Source: Volvox africanus (Eukaryota; Chlorophyta; Chlorophyceae; Chlamydomonadales; Volvocaceae). Taken from it: 64,000 nt of DNA. Every line of letters starts with the position of its first letter. The first letter of the stretch is position 1. The notes below the pieces were generated by a model, which was given only the letters and a program-made list of their open reading frames with translations, was not told where the DNA came from and ran no database searches. Location of the stretch: NCBI GenBank assembly GCA_030268105.1, contig BSDZ01000003.1, forward strand, positions 4,278,001 through 4,342,000, in the 5' to 3' direction. Both the position numbers and the translations under genes were made by a program. Shown one piece after another: positions 23,349 through 38,700 of this stretch.

Positions 23349-26116
23349 TTAATCGAACTGCGGTTCGGACGTCGCGAACACAACGAAGATAGCAGCAGAT
23401 GTCAGGCAGCAACCTGCTATGAGCTCGAAAACCCTTGCCCACGACTGCGTCCGATCCAAAATGACTCCGACAGCGTACACAAAAGCACTACCCGCCAGAC
23501 TTGCAGATGCGTTTGTCGTGCCGAACAAGACACTGCAGGGCAATAGACACATGACGGGCATTTGGTCATCAAGCTGCATCGGCAGGCGCTTTACATGGAC
23601 GTCTGGTACGCAAGCTACCATTCGAGCAGTAACGAGGGGATGCAGATGCAAATAACAGCAATGAAATGTTCTCCCACCTGGCCATGCGTGTGGCGATATC
23701 CTGATGCGTGGATGCAAAGCCACCAGCTTGAAATCCCAGGAAGGCCATGGTAAGTACCAGGAGCACCACAGCATTCGTCAGTTGTGCCTGCTGCGGAACT
23801 CCCTTTGCCTCCTGCTCCTTGGGCGCGCCCCATGCTAGGTAGAGTAAGCAGATAGCGGGTCCGGCACTTCCCACGACTTGTAACAACTTTCGCGTATGAG
23901 ACGTGCTAAGTAGTTTCCGGTTGATCAGGAAGTCCGCCAACCAACCAGAAACATTTGTTCCCCCGGCCATTGCCAACCATGGCAGCACGGACAAAAAGGA
24001 TGACGAGCGAACATCAAGACTAAATTCGCTGTTGTAATAGCGGGGCATCCAGGATATGGCGGTGTTGTAGATAACACCTGTTAATATAGCAAGACAGCGT
24101 TTACCCCGCAATCCACGAGACCGGCCGTTCGTGCAGACATAACCATTAAGGCCGGGCTATGTCATCAATACAAGCAGCCAGATTGGTTTAACGGCGAAGA
24201 CCAGGAGGAGAATCTGTGCTACAAACTGTGAAGGAGGAGGGTTTTGGCTTTATGTGGAGCATCATGATATGCACGACTTCAAACTTACCGAACGTGGAAT
24301 GGCACGCCATGAGAGCCCAGAAAACCCGGTTGCTGAAAATCTGCAAAAGTGGGAAGAAAACCTCTTACGCGCCTGAAGTCCCTGGCTCTACTATAACTTA
24401 TCGTATTCACAGCACCCTGTCAGACCAATAGCTGCAGTTGGAAACGGTGCTTGCAATCCGCATGTCTGAAATTTGAACCAGTGCATTCATTTTCCGCACC
24501 CCACCTTTCCCCACGGCAAATCGCTCAGCCGCTTTGGAGCCGGCGGTTGCGGACGATGATCATGCAATAAAGGGGGGTCCTTGGTGATGCATGGCTCCCA
24601 TATAGCCAGCCACACGAAGCCCATGGCGCCATACACGTAAAACATGACATCCACACCTGCAAACAATTCAAAATCCCTTTCTGTATTCCCAGTTTTGACT
24701 GAGTCTGCATACCGCCTTCGGCACGTAGTGGCTGGAAAGGTACATCACCACGCGGGTATCAGCCTCCAGAAGGGTGTGCCTAACCCGCACCCAGGCGGGT
24801 GTGGACAAAACCGACAACACCGTACGCAGCCCAACAGCTCATAAACCAATGTCCTAGACATGGCTGAACAACGCCATACTTCGGGGGGCTATCCCTGTGC
24901 TTAAGTATGTACAAATCACAGGACTTACCTGCCGACGCAATTATGATCGGCGACCATAGCAGGGAAACTATGCTGCCAACCTGGTGACCTGGATTCACAA
25001 AGCAGACAAAGGGCACAACAGCTGGTACCAACAGAAGCACGGCCGACGACGACCACAGGCATCACCCACACTGTGTACAAAACAGACCTCTGCTCACCAC
25101 TGTACATAATGCTCAAGGATCGAGACCTGCGCTCCATCGGTACCCAGCCCTTAATTATGGCCTGCGAAACGAGATGATCTCTGGTAGGTATTGCAAGAGC
25201 GACCCCGCCGGGAACATTGGTAAAGTCTACTCCACTAGCTCCACACAAACATACTTCCGTATAGTCCCAGTCCCACCTGCATCGTCGGATAGGCCACGCC
25301 TTCGCCAAGACCCATGCAAGCGCGTACGATGAACAACGGCACAAGGCCCATAGCAGCCGCTGGTGGAGTCAGAAGGGTGAATACGCTCCATACGATAACG
25401 CCGATGCTGAGCACTGGTGGGTAAGCAAACAGGTCTCCAGGAAAGCGATATCAATCAGTGGCGACTTGGCAAATTGGTGCTAGGAACTATTTACCAAACG
25501 GTACTTCGCAATACCGTGCAATATTCACTCTTCCCGGCAGCCATTCCCTCAAGATATTATGCCATCGGGCTTCGGCACAGGAACAACAGCCCCTCCAAGC
25601 AACTCACCGATCTTTGGGGAGTACGCAGCAGCGAGCACTCCCCCATAGAAGTTCGTCAACGTATGCCCGAGGTTAAATGCACTGCTCTTGACACAACGGA
25701 AACGCGAATGGAGGGAAGATTAAGAAAATTATTGGCACGTTGTAATCGCTCAGCCGTGCACCCCATGGCGACACGCCGACCTGCTGACAGCGCCTTTGAC
25801 AGTATCGCTCCATCCATACTTGACTCCCATCGGAAGGACCGCAACTGTAAGTTACAGCACAGCGATCGGAGAGGTTTGAGTGACAAGCCTTAAGATCGCG
25901 TTGCTGTTCAGGGCACCTACCACTCATTGCTGTGCGATCGATTGAACATATGACGGCAACCATTCCGCAAAGAGCGACGACTGTAAACCAATTTGACGAA
26001 ACGCCCAACAACGGGGCGTCGAGTACGCCCCTACTTGAAGCCCGCGATTCAGGCAAGATAGCCATGGACCATGATCGTTTGGTTCCATTAGGCATTCTTC
26101 TTAAAGACAAATGCAT
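23349..26116 (-). CDS. PHT4/SLC17-type anion (phosphate) transporter, MFS
   Basis: Ten exons on the minus strand join in phase to 462 codons: 26116-25921, 25844-25781, 25684-25608, 25413-25277, 25161-25098, 24988-24929, 24656-24505, 24340-24289, 24077-23678, 23532-23349. Family signatures in order: first membrane helix VVALCGMVAVICSIDRTAMS, AVLPMGVKYGWSDTVKGAV, the MFS signature region FIVRACMGLGEGVAYPTMQ, GWVPMERRSRSLSIMYSG, SWMPRYYNSEFSLD, SFLSVLPWLAMAGG, the ASTHQDIATRMA loop, VLFGTTNASASLAG, and the end VVFATSEPQFD. These match plant PHT4 (ANTR) proteins, Na+- or H+-coupled phosphate/anion carriers of plastid, Golgi or other membranes. No clear transit peptide is visible before helix 1, so the membrane is uncertain. 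The start is the first ATG after an in-frame stop. Substrate is inferred from the family only. Confidence 0.86.
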
Positions 26117-26594
26117 TAAGGATGAAATCCCAGGAAGGGACGCTTATGAGATAAATGAGACGTAATGCAAAACACTAGCAGTTGCACAACCATTACTAAA
26201 GAGAGCATTCTTTACAAAATATTTTGCCAGTATGCCATCAGGATGGCTCATACTTAGGGTAGGGACGTTCAAACAAGACTTTAAAGTCGAGTTCAAGATG
26301 ATTCAATAACGCAATAATAAACCTAAGATTCAAATGTCAAATGTCTTAACCCATGTAGTTTTGTATGGTCTCTTGTAGTGTCAATAATTTCAAGTCCACC
26401 TGCCATCGTACAACTACATTTACACGTCATGGTCCCCACAGCATCCGAAGACGCGTGCTTGTCAGACGTAGATTAACCGACGACGTGCTACGTCCTGAGA
26501 AATGCGCCAGCCTACCATTGCTGAACCTAAGCTGAACACCCTACCCACGAGCGCTGGACAACATCACCTCACAACCCCATCCCATAGAAATCCA
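26117..26594. promoter_or_regulatory. PHT4-like promoter and PCNA 3'UTR
   Basis: Spacer of 478 bp between the PCNA stop and the transporter ATG, both genes on the minus strand. It holds a minus-strand TGTAA (plus-strand TTACA at 26420-26424) 171 nt after the PCNA stop, a plausible poly(A) signal of the green-algal type. No other motif was recognised. Confidence 0.45.
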
Positions 26595-29337
<2,743 letters not shown>

Positions 29338-32300
29338 TCACCGCATGTTGCCCTGCACAGCCTTAATAAGGTTCTCTTTGGCTTCAGTTCCCCCACCGGT
29401 CCGGCCGCGCATGGTGCTACGTGTCACACGCGGTGGCGGGGCGGCTGCCGCAGCCTCGTAGCTCACCTGCAGCGTTATGAATGGAGGGAATCAAAAGAGA
29501 CAATGTTTGCTTTTCTGTTGCACGGTAACTAATACAGTCATTTGGACTTGCCGGAATGAATGGCACGATTCTAAGTACTCTGGTTTATGAAATACTTTGC
29601 AACAGCTTGAGCAATTTTGTCATCTGCACATGTGGGTGGCCCCACATAGCACTGTTCACAGATCAAATACGCAGCACGGTTCACGTCAGTCAATCGGATG
29701 CAAGCCATCGCCGCGGGTTAAAGCCCCTCATCCCCACAGGTCTTCTGGCAGTTCACCATCACATCGCATTTTACCTGTTGGGACATAACTATGCCGAAGC
29801 CTTCCTCGTCTTCATCGTTGCGGGTCCGCCGCCCCGGCAAGCCGCCCACCTTCCCGGGCACACTTTGTTGCTCCCCAATGGCGGCAGCCGCAGCCCGCTT
29901 CCGGGAACGTCGCCCTCCAACCCCTTCCCCAGCGGTGTCGCCGTCCTGCGTGGGTTGGGCAACCTGGCCATGTGTGTACATTCAAGACTAGCAGTATGAA
30001 CCTAGAATGCTTGATTACAATGGTGCAGTCGCGCGATGCCTCACGAGTTCAGGCATAATAACCGTGAAATAACTTACCGCCGTTTTGAGTGACAATATCG
30101 AGCTTCCTGGCTCTCGCGATGACCTTGAGGATCCTCCCGCAGCAGTCGCCGAGCCCTCCCCAGCACCTGGCGGTACCGCGTGGATCGGCAGCTGCATCGG
30201 CAGGTCCAGCTGTGAAAACGCCATTTCCGGTACAAACTTATTTTTGTCAAGGAACTGCATCAGCATGGCCGCGGCTCCGTCCAGCTCCTGTGTTCCCCCC
30301 TCTGCTTGTCGTTCGCGCAGCTCGGGTGATGGGTCAAGCTGCGGTAGCGGCTTGTGAGGGTCCGCAGTAGGGCCATCCTTCGTACCGGCAGCTAACGTCG
30401 TGTTGGACAGATCCGGACGACCTGTAAGCCCCATGCTTTTACGAATTGATGGTTCGGCAGCGTCCGTGGCACCGTTCCCTGTGATGGGTGAGACTCGTCC
30501 TCCTGATGCTTGCAGCAGGCTGTTCGCATTAGAGCCGCCCTCCTGTGATTTCCCCATTTCATCTGCGAGGATCGCCTTTATAACGGGCTGCAAGATGGAC
30601 GGCGGCTTCGCGTCAGCCCCTGTGGCCGCCGTCCTTGCCGCAGCCACCGGGGCTTCGGGCCCAACTCTCAACATCGCTGGCGGTGGCGCCATGGGTAAGG
30701 GCGGCCGCCCCGGGTTCGGTACAGACGGCAGCTGACCTGATGTTTGTGGTCCCGGTGGCATCTGTGCCGATGTCACATGTCTATCGGGTGCCTGGTTAGG
30801 TCGCGGCGGTAAGCCGGGCGGAGGGGCAACCAAACGGCCGTCCACGTAGCACTGGCTGCCAGCCTGTTGGCGTTCGACTGGGGCCGTCACTGATAGCTGG
30901 AGAATGGGGTATACATGGAAAAAACGGAAACATCAGGAGGTGAATTACAAGGACCAAGGAATGGTATCCGACCCGAACGTGTCAGAGATTTACATGACTA
31001 GAATTATGCAGCGACACTTAACGACACTCTATACCATGGACAATCGCTCAGCTCATATGCATCTAGCGTATGGAAGAGCGGAATGAAATGTATTCGTCAG
31101 AACTCTCCACCTGCGAAACTCGCTGCAGCAGCGGTCTCTGCGTCGGCCCCAATTGGCTCGGACCGCCACCGGTACTCCGCGCACGGCTTGCGGCTGCGCG
31201 TCGCTCTTCCATTTCAGCCGCAGTGATGCCAGATGGCAGGAAAGCAATCAGCTGATCATCGAGCGGCCGACCTGCATATGCGCTTTCAAGTACCCAATCC
31301 GCGCGCACGCAAGGGATGCCCCATTTGATTGCGTGGGTGAATTTTTCCCCATGCGCATCTTGAATAACGAGGTAGTGGCAGCGCTTGTTGAGCTTCTCCG
31401 TGTAGGTGCCACCTGGCAAGGGACAGGACGGGATTTGACAGCCAAAGGCCAATCGGCGGGTAATATACGAGGTCCTTTATTAGATTCACGTCTCCTTTCT
31501 TTACTGCAGACAACATTTCGTTACTGCGCACAGACACACATCACGTGCACTGGTCGGTCAAGCTCGTCACCTAGGCCTTGCTTAAGCACAGCTCGCGGCA
31601 AACCCATGGTATCGGAGCGAAAGGTGCAGTCCCGCTTACCCAAACGACTTATTAGCTGCTCCAGCACTTCTCGCTGTTCCACGTGGTATTGACTGATGGC
31701 TACGACGACATCCTGGAAACGCTGCAAGGGCAAGGCGTGCGGCAGGGGCCGAAACAGCGGCGTTTCGCGTTTCACCTGCAGCAGCTCGCCCCGGCTCACA
31801 CAAGCGCGCAGCCAAGCCACTGTGACCCGCTGCTCGACTGGTACCTTCCTGTCGATACAAGGACCGGGATGAAATCAACTCATTCAGTGGTGCTGCGCAC
31901 GATTGGCTGACGGCACACACATAATACACACAGATACAGGTCTGGTCCATAGCGCCCAGCCACAGTCAAAGTCACAGCCAAAGTCCCTGTGTCTCCCTAT
32001 GCATGCCATCCAGCAACAAGCTACAGATGTGCACCGTAATTCATGCAGGATTCAGCTCACTCGAACTCGCTGAGGCCTCGCTCCCGGCCACGGTTGTTGC
32101 AGATACGATCTACAGCCGCTGGCGGAAGGCTGAATGGACACACCGCATAGCGCCGCTGTGGTTCGCGCACGGTCTTTTCGGTGGAAGCGGACATGATCAT
32201 CCCTCCACCCTGCCTGCAAGCCAATGAGTCAAATGGATTTCCCAACCCTGATCAGCTGAACGCATAGCTTAGAGCTAGGATTGCGTGCTCCGAGCCCCCT

Positions 32301-35300
32301 TCGCTCAGAACGAGAATAGTTAAGCACTAATATTGCACTATTCGCCACATCGTGTAACAACGAACGGCGGCACCCAACTGCCTAGCCCCAACATAGGGAG
32401 ATTTGAAACACAGCCACATTCATTCAGCCACTATAATCCCTCAAATCCCAACCAGCATCAATCAGCCTACCTACTTGATGTTCCAGCAGGTCGAGTTCAA
32501 GCACAATAACCATCTGGGAACACGAAGTGACTGCCATATCCCCCGTACCTGACCAGCTTGGTGGCTATCGGTTCCTCCTCAGTGCCTGCCACCGCGACCA
32601 GCGTGAACCATAAGCCAGCAAACACGCCCGATGTGGCATTTCGGACTGAAATGCTGTCCATCGTCCTATTGTTAGCCTCCGGATCCAACGGCACGTAGTC
32701 ATCCAGCGGCGCTACAAGACGGCCAGCACCGACGGTGTTCGCTGCACTGACAGCAGCAGTCATGGTGGCTTGCCCCGTGCCCCCCGGAGAGCCTTCCCGG
32801 TTGCAATGCGCTGCGCGGCCGGACTGGGGTACATGGTGCGAGATATGAGCATTGCTGAGCAGCGGTGAAAGCGCTTGCTCATCGAGGAAACATCACTATA
32901 CGGAAGCTGCCAACCTGGCCCCATGATTGATGAAGAACCTGATAATGCGTAGGCACAGGACAACATCCAACTGCCGTACGTTTTGGCAGGGAATCAAATT
33001 GGCACCAATAATCGCTTCAGAGCTCCATGCTCCAAGGACTTGACAGAAAGACCGGCAGAGCTTGACAATGATTCATTCGAATCCCAGCAGGTTTCCTAAA
33101 CCCCAGCCTAGGTAAAAGCACAACCTATAGGGTTACTGTTTCTGTTCCTAACGCAGCCGTGTGTGATGATTGCTTCGCCCCACCTGTGCGGACGAAAGGT
33201 GGCCCATCCCTGTGCCACCTTGCGCCAGCAGAAGCTGCGCCACTGTCATTGCATATGGGCCCTCGGGCTCCATGTATGATCGGCGCTCAACACACTCGTA
33301 CAGCCATCTAAGGCGGGCGAGTTTCACCTGCTCGCGGTGCTCCGACAGGTGCTGGCGCAACTCAGCTAAGTCGGCGGTGCTGAGGACTGAGCCAAATACG
33401 ATATGGGTCACGCCAGCATGCAGTACCGGCTCTCGTGTGGCACCGCTCTCGCGTACAGCCGCCAGCACGTGAATTTGCTCTGAGCTGGTGCAGCCAACCA
33501 CCCAGAGGCGGACCCAATGCATAAAGTAACAGTCGTCAGGGGGCACGGCTGGGATACGATAGTACTGGTCAACCGGCTGCGCTAAGGACAATGTGCACGT
33601 GGCGCCTTTTGTTTGATTGGCGCTTCCAGCGCCATCGGTGCCTATTGGTGCAAGCCCATTGGTGGATCGTAGTACGGGACCCACGCCGCGAGTAACGACT
33701 GCGCCGGTGTTCCGTGAGGGTCCTCCAGTTACCGAATCCGCTGGGCCTGGTGCAACAACCCTGTTGGGTTCGACAGCGGATCGATCTCAGAACGGTGAGG
33801 TTGCGCTTAACCAATCTTAGGATAAGGATGGAAGGTAATGCGGAACGCCCGGCCTGAGACCTCCTGTTAGCAGTTAATTGTGGAAGGAACATGACGCAAA
33901 GGAAATAGGCAGGTGAAAAGCTTTCCAGAGCGCCATCATCGGGCCATCAATTAGGAGGGTAGTGATTCCCATACCGTGCATAAATGTAATCCCAGTTTTT
34001 TAGTAGAGGCGAATGCATACACCGTAAACCCTACTGATCGCCGTTGAAATGGTGGGTTGGCTTTGCGCCATGGATGCTCTGGCCATGTGCACGGATAGTT
34101 CCAAGTATGTCATATGTTCAAGAGCATTTAGAGCATAGCAACATACCCCAGTATGCTTGCGGTGGCCTGCCTGACAGGGACTGACGCGCCCAGCGCTCCT
34201 GCGCCATCTCCCGAATGACACGACGCGCCACCGTGAGCAGTTGAGGCAGTCCTGCAACTCACGAGAACCGGACCTTAGTTGGGTTGTTAGAAGGCAGGTA
34301 AATATAGAGGGCTCATGACTATCGGCTATGGGGCACAAACACAGCCTCTTACTAACACATTTTCTTTCTAACAGTCCTGACACCAACGACTGCAGCTCAT
34401 GTGAAATACGAAATTGTATGCACATACAACCATTAGCAGTATACCTGCTTGGCTGCCGCTGGTAGTCTCCGGTCGAGGCCAGAGCAGCTGCGCTTGTGTC
34501 CTTTGGAACATACGTTTCCAGGCTGTAACGGCGTTCGTCCAGACGGTATCCCACCCTAAGGCAGTCTATCACCCAGTCGTGGTGCACGATAAACAGGCCC
34601 CATTCCCGAGCATGCCTGAAGGGAGATGTAAAAATTTCCAATGAATTTACAGTAGACTATACTGATTACGGCATCGGCAGAGACATGGATCTCACGTGTA
34701 CTTATTTCCTCCTGGCCGGTTGCCCACGAGGTGGGTAGTGTGGCGAAACAGTTCTGGCGAGTAGTTGGCGCCGCCCTGTTTTAGTTGATTCACCACAATG
34801 TCGCGCTCCTTCGCACCGAAGTTGGTTATGCTAGCTTTGATGCCGCTAAAGGGTCCCAAGAGGTAGGGACTGGTAGGTACCTGCACCACGGGACAATGCG
34901 ATATCGCCAGTGTAAGGCGATAGCACTTCTTATATTCTTATTGTTGGGTCGCTCCGGTAAATGATTGGTTTGCGGAGCCTGCAACGTATATGTACTTTCT
35001 GCTGGCGGAGAGGGCTTCAACCCGTGCTGTACTGACCTGGCGCTGCTGGGCCTGACAAGCTGAAAGCCATTCCGTGGAAACCGCGAGCAAATTGGGGTTG
35101 AAATTTAAGGACGTCTGCATTGTAGGGCAGCTATGCGTTAAACCCTCATTGATGCGGTAGGACTAATACGAGTGAGGGCTCTCACGAGGTATGGATCGCT
35201 TCCATCTGACAGCCGTAATACGCTACCGGCTATCAAGTACGATGCTTTTGAGGCTTCAAGTGCATTGTAGACCGTCGCTCCAAGGGCTGAAGCTGCTTCC

Positions 35301-35368
35301 GTCAAGTTCTGAACGTTATGGGGAGCTGTGTTTCCAAACACTATGCCCTTCCCATGTAAATAACTCAT
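29338..35368 (-). CDS. five-BRCT TopBP1/MEI1-like scaffold protein
   Basis: Twelve minus-strand exons join in phase to 1,108 codons: 35368-35186, 35114-35037, 34880-34696, 34615-34445, 33760-33184, 32877-32549, 32213-32061, 31848-31640, 31412-31111, 30896-30078, 29963-29775, 29466-29338. Five BRCT repeats are visible. Two are at the N-terminus (KGIVFGNTAPHNVQ...VSTEWLSAC; GPFSGIKASITNFG...HHDWVIDCL). One is near residues 285-375 (VTHIVFG...LARLRWLYECV). Two are near 480-705 (FAGLWFTLVAV...VTVAWLRAC; FQDVVVAISQYH...CVRADWVLESAY). The C-terminal ~370 residues are Pro/Ala-rich and end with a basic patch RRSRKR. BRCT repeats bind phosphoproteins. Five repeats without a kinase, ligase or polymerase domain suggest the TopBP1/Dpb11 group (MEI1 in Arabidopsis), which acts in replication initiation, ATR signalling and meiosis. 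The start of the model, the ATG at 35368, opens directly into the first BRCT. Confidence 0.83.
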
Positions 35369-35763
35369 GATCGTAGGCCATGCAATAGGCGGTGAAGCCA
35401 AGCTTAGCTTTGGTAAACTACCTGGCTGTCACCCCCAAATTTCGATGTCGTACAAAGAGGAACGCTGCTGTTTCCTCGCGAGATATGTTGATTTCATTCA
35501 ACTATGATGTACTCCTTGATATGCAGCTTAGAAGCGCATAAGGATTACCATGCGTAGTGCACTCGGGTCTTGGTCACCGCTGTGTGAATTTCTATCGTTA
35601 GATGTTCAGCGTTTGTAACAGCTCCAACACGTGTTGCAGCTGAAGCTGGGACAAAAAATCATTTTTAGTGAGTACTGTACGGTCTATGCTAAATAGCGAA
35701 CGAACGTTTTTGGCTTTGGATACGGACCCAGTTCCACCGTTCCCTCTTACCGTTATCTAGGGA
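35369..35763. promoter_or_regulatory. bidirectional promoter region
   Basis: Spacer of 395 bp between the divergent starts of the BRCT gene (minus) and the unrecognised large gene (plus). Both 5'UTRs and a shared promoter must fit here. No specific operator or TATA element could be assigned. Confidence 0.5.
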
Positions 35764-38700
35764 ATGGATGTTTCAGACCTATTGGCTGAGTCATCTATAG
35801 ATAGTTACTTACTGAACAGTGACCCACGGAACAGGTCGTGGTCAACCTCGCCGCGCTCCCAGCCATCGCCTGGGACTAAAAATCGAGCAAGTTATAGGTC
35901 GCGGGTTGTCATTGCGCCACAAGACCCAAGTGTCGGCCCTTCCCAACGATCCGGAACAGGACTCGCATCCGACAGCTCTTTCCTCCTGACTGATGCTTTC
36001 GCCTATCCACCAGTATTCAGGCGGTCTGGATTGATCCAATATACGGGACAAGCGACAACGATTCAACCAGTCACAATTTCAAATTTACATGAAAAGTGCC
36101 GTGGGCCCGGGGCCCCTCCCAGCATTTCAACTGTCGAAGTACGTACTAACGAAGTGACACGTACAACTCCCTCGGCGCCACGCTGTTCGTCTAAATCGCA
36201 ACCTGCCGCAACGGGAGATCTTGTCACTGCCCTCGAGGCAGAGCTGGCGGAGATTGAGCTTAGGTAGGGGCCGTCCAGCTACGCTGACGTACGTTTCACA
36301 CGGCGATGAATTTAGAGTAGGGAGCCAGAGTCCGCCTTGGATAAGTACGAGCCTCATCCCTCGTGCCTAATTTGTTCGACAGGAACATTGGAAAAACCAC
36401 ACCGGCATTTTTCAAGTTCCTATAACCTGCCAGATTGACAAGACGCTTGCGGGGCGTGCAATTTTGAGAGAGCGGGATGTATGCGCAGATCCTTGGTGTG
36501 GTAACTAAGACGTCTACCCTCCAATCCCCCAGTAGCCTACATTCCTGCGTGGTCCGTGCGCACGTCATTCATGTTCTCGGCGCATCATGCTGATTTGCAG
36601 GTATATCATGGCGGGGTCAGATGGAGATTCAGTCCCCAATGCCCTGACGCCACGGCGCGGTAGCCCGCTCCACTCTGGCTCTTCATCAATTGCGGGCGAC
36701 AGCAGTGGCGGAACCGCTGACATATCTTCTAAGCCAGCGGCTCTGGCGCCTTTACCCACACCAAACCTGAAGCCGTGGGCCCCTGCGTTGAACTCCCGGG
36801 TGATACCCGCGTCTTCGAGCCCGCCAACAGCTACAGTGAATCAAGTTATATCGACGAGCGGCAAGAGGAAGGAGCAGGACCAGCCGGCCAAGCCGCCGAT
36901 GGCTATTGATACCCCTGTGCACCGGCTGCCGGAGGGAGCAGCAACAAGCGGTACGTTAGAAGGGGGGGGGTCCGCATCGGCATCTCCCTTTAAGGCGGGC
37001 ACAGTCCTAGGTGGAGCAGCTGTCTCTGTAGGCAGGCGGGCGAATCAGATGCAGTGGTCGGTCGCTAGCTTTACGCGGTCGCTTGGCAGTGCAGTCCCGC
37101 AAGCACCATCAACTCCGACTGTGCGCCTGGGCGTGGCTTCCGGCCCCGTAGCACGCCCGACCACGCCGACGGCTCCTAGTGTCGACGTCTTTAGCAGTCC
37201 GGCTTCGACAGTACAAATGGCAACGGCGACGGTGCCTCCGAGTGCAGTGGCAACGGCATTAGTGATGAATAGGAGAGATGTAGACGACAGACTGGACAGG
37301 ACACCGGGGCAGCGCGCGGCAAGTGCTGCCGCGGCGGTTATTCGCAGGGATCTAAAGTGGGCCTCTGCTGGACCGTCTGTAGACGATGGGGGGAGAGAGA
37401 TACCGTCCACAGCTGAGGCCTTGCAGCCCACGGCGTGCACCTCCGACGGCTGGCGGCTGGAAGCCGCGAGGGTGCAGGTCCCTGTCGCCGGCTCTCCTGG
37501 AGGCTCTTTTCTTTCGACACTGGAAATGATGGCCAGGGAGGAGGCAGCCGGGAGTCGTGCTGTTGCTGGGGCCTGCCTGGAGGGCGGAACGTCTGCTGTA
37601 GTTGCAGCTTGTCGGCCGCTTGCAGCTCCAGACCACGTGGGTGCCGAGGCTGGGGCCTTGGCTGCTTCTAAAGCTGTACCAGCTCACACAGGAGCCACTG
37701 CCGTGCTTCCTCTTGACACTTCAAGAGCGGCGACGGTAGTGCCTGCACCCGCGGCGCAGCATGTCGGTGCTGCAAGGTCCCTGGGAGCGCTCTTTGAGTC
37801 AAATGCACGAGTCGAAGGAAAGGACCGAGCCGAAAGCTCGCAGTGCGGGCTGCAGGGGTACATTCTAGCTCAGGAGCTAGGTCTGAATGCTGGAGCCTGC
37901 AGGGCCGTCGAGTCACAGCAGGTTTGCACGGGCCTTACTTCAGGCACAGGTGAAGTAGGGCCCCTGTCGCACCCTCAATCAAATATCATTATCGGTGAAG
38001 CCCTGTCCATGATGTCGCCACAGCAGTTGCCTGAGCCTCATCCCCAGCGGCCACTGAAGCAGCATGAACACTCCCAGCAGCCTCGCCCAGTTCCTGCAGG
38101 CGAACGTGCGACGGCCAGCCCTGAACATTTGGACGACCGCGGTCAAGTGCAGAGCCTCAGTGTCACAAATACAGACAGTCTTGGCTCAGGACACGTTAGT
38201 CTAGATCCGGTCGGTGGCAGTGCAAGCAACAGTGCTACGGCAAACAATATCAAAGACATTCTTGGAGCGCGTGCAACTTCTCTTCTTCAACAGTTGAGGG
38301 CCGAATTAAACGCGGGCAGGCCTCACCTGGCTGTAAACCCTAAGATCCATCCAGGCGTATCCTTGGATCGGGGCGGCCTTGGCTGTCCCGTTGACATTAT
38401 GCAAGTTTGCGCTGCCGAAAGCCCCGAACCTCGGGCCGGTGGGAGTTGCAGCACACGAGGGACTTTTGGCGAGCCCTTGCCTCCGGCCGAAACGGTAGTT
38501 GTATCTGGGCTTCAACCCGATGTGCGGCGTTCCGTAGAAGGGCTGCTTGTAGATGTGGAAGGTCTAATCGCAGACCTGGGAGCGGCTGCCGGTGGAAGTT
38601 TCACCCATAAGCAATCAGGCGTCGTGGGCCTGGAAGTGGAACAGAACGGCGCTCCACGGCAACAGCTGCGACCCTTGCCTGATCCAAAACTGACATCACA

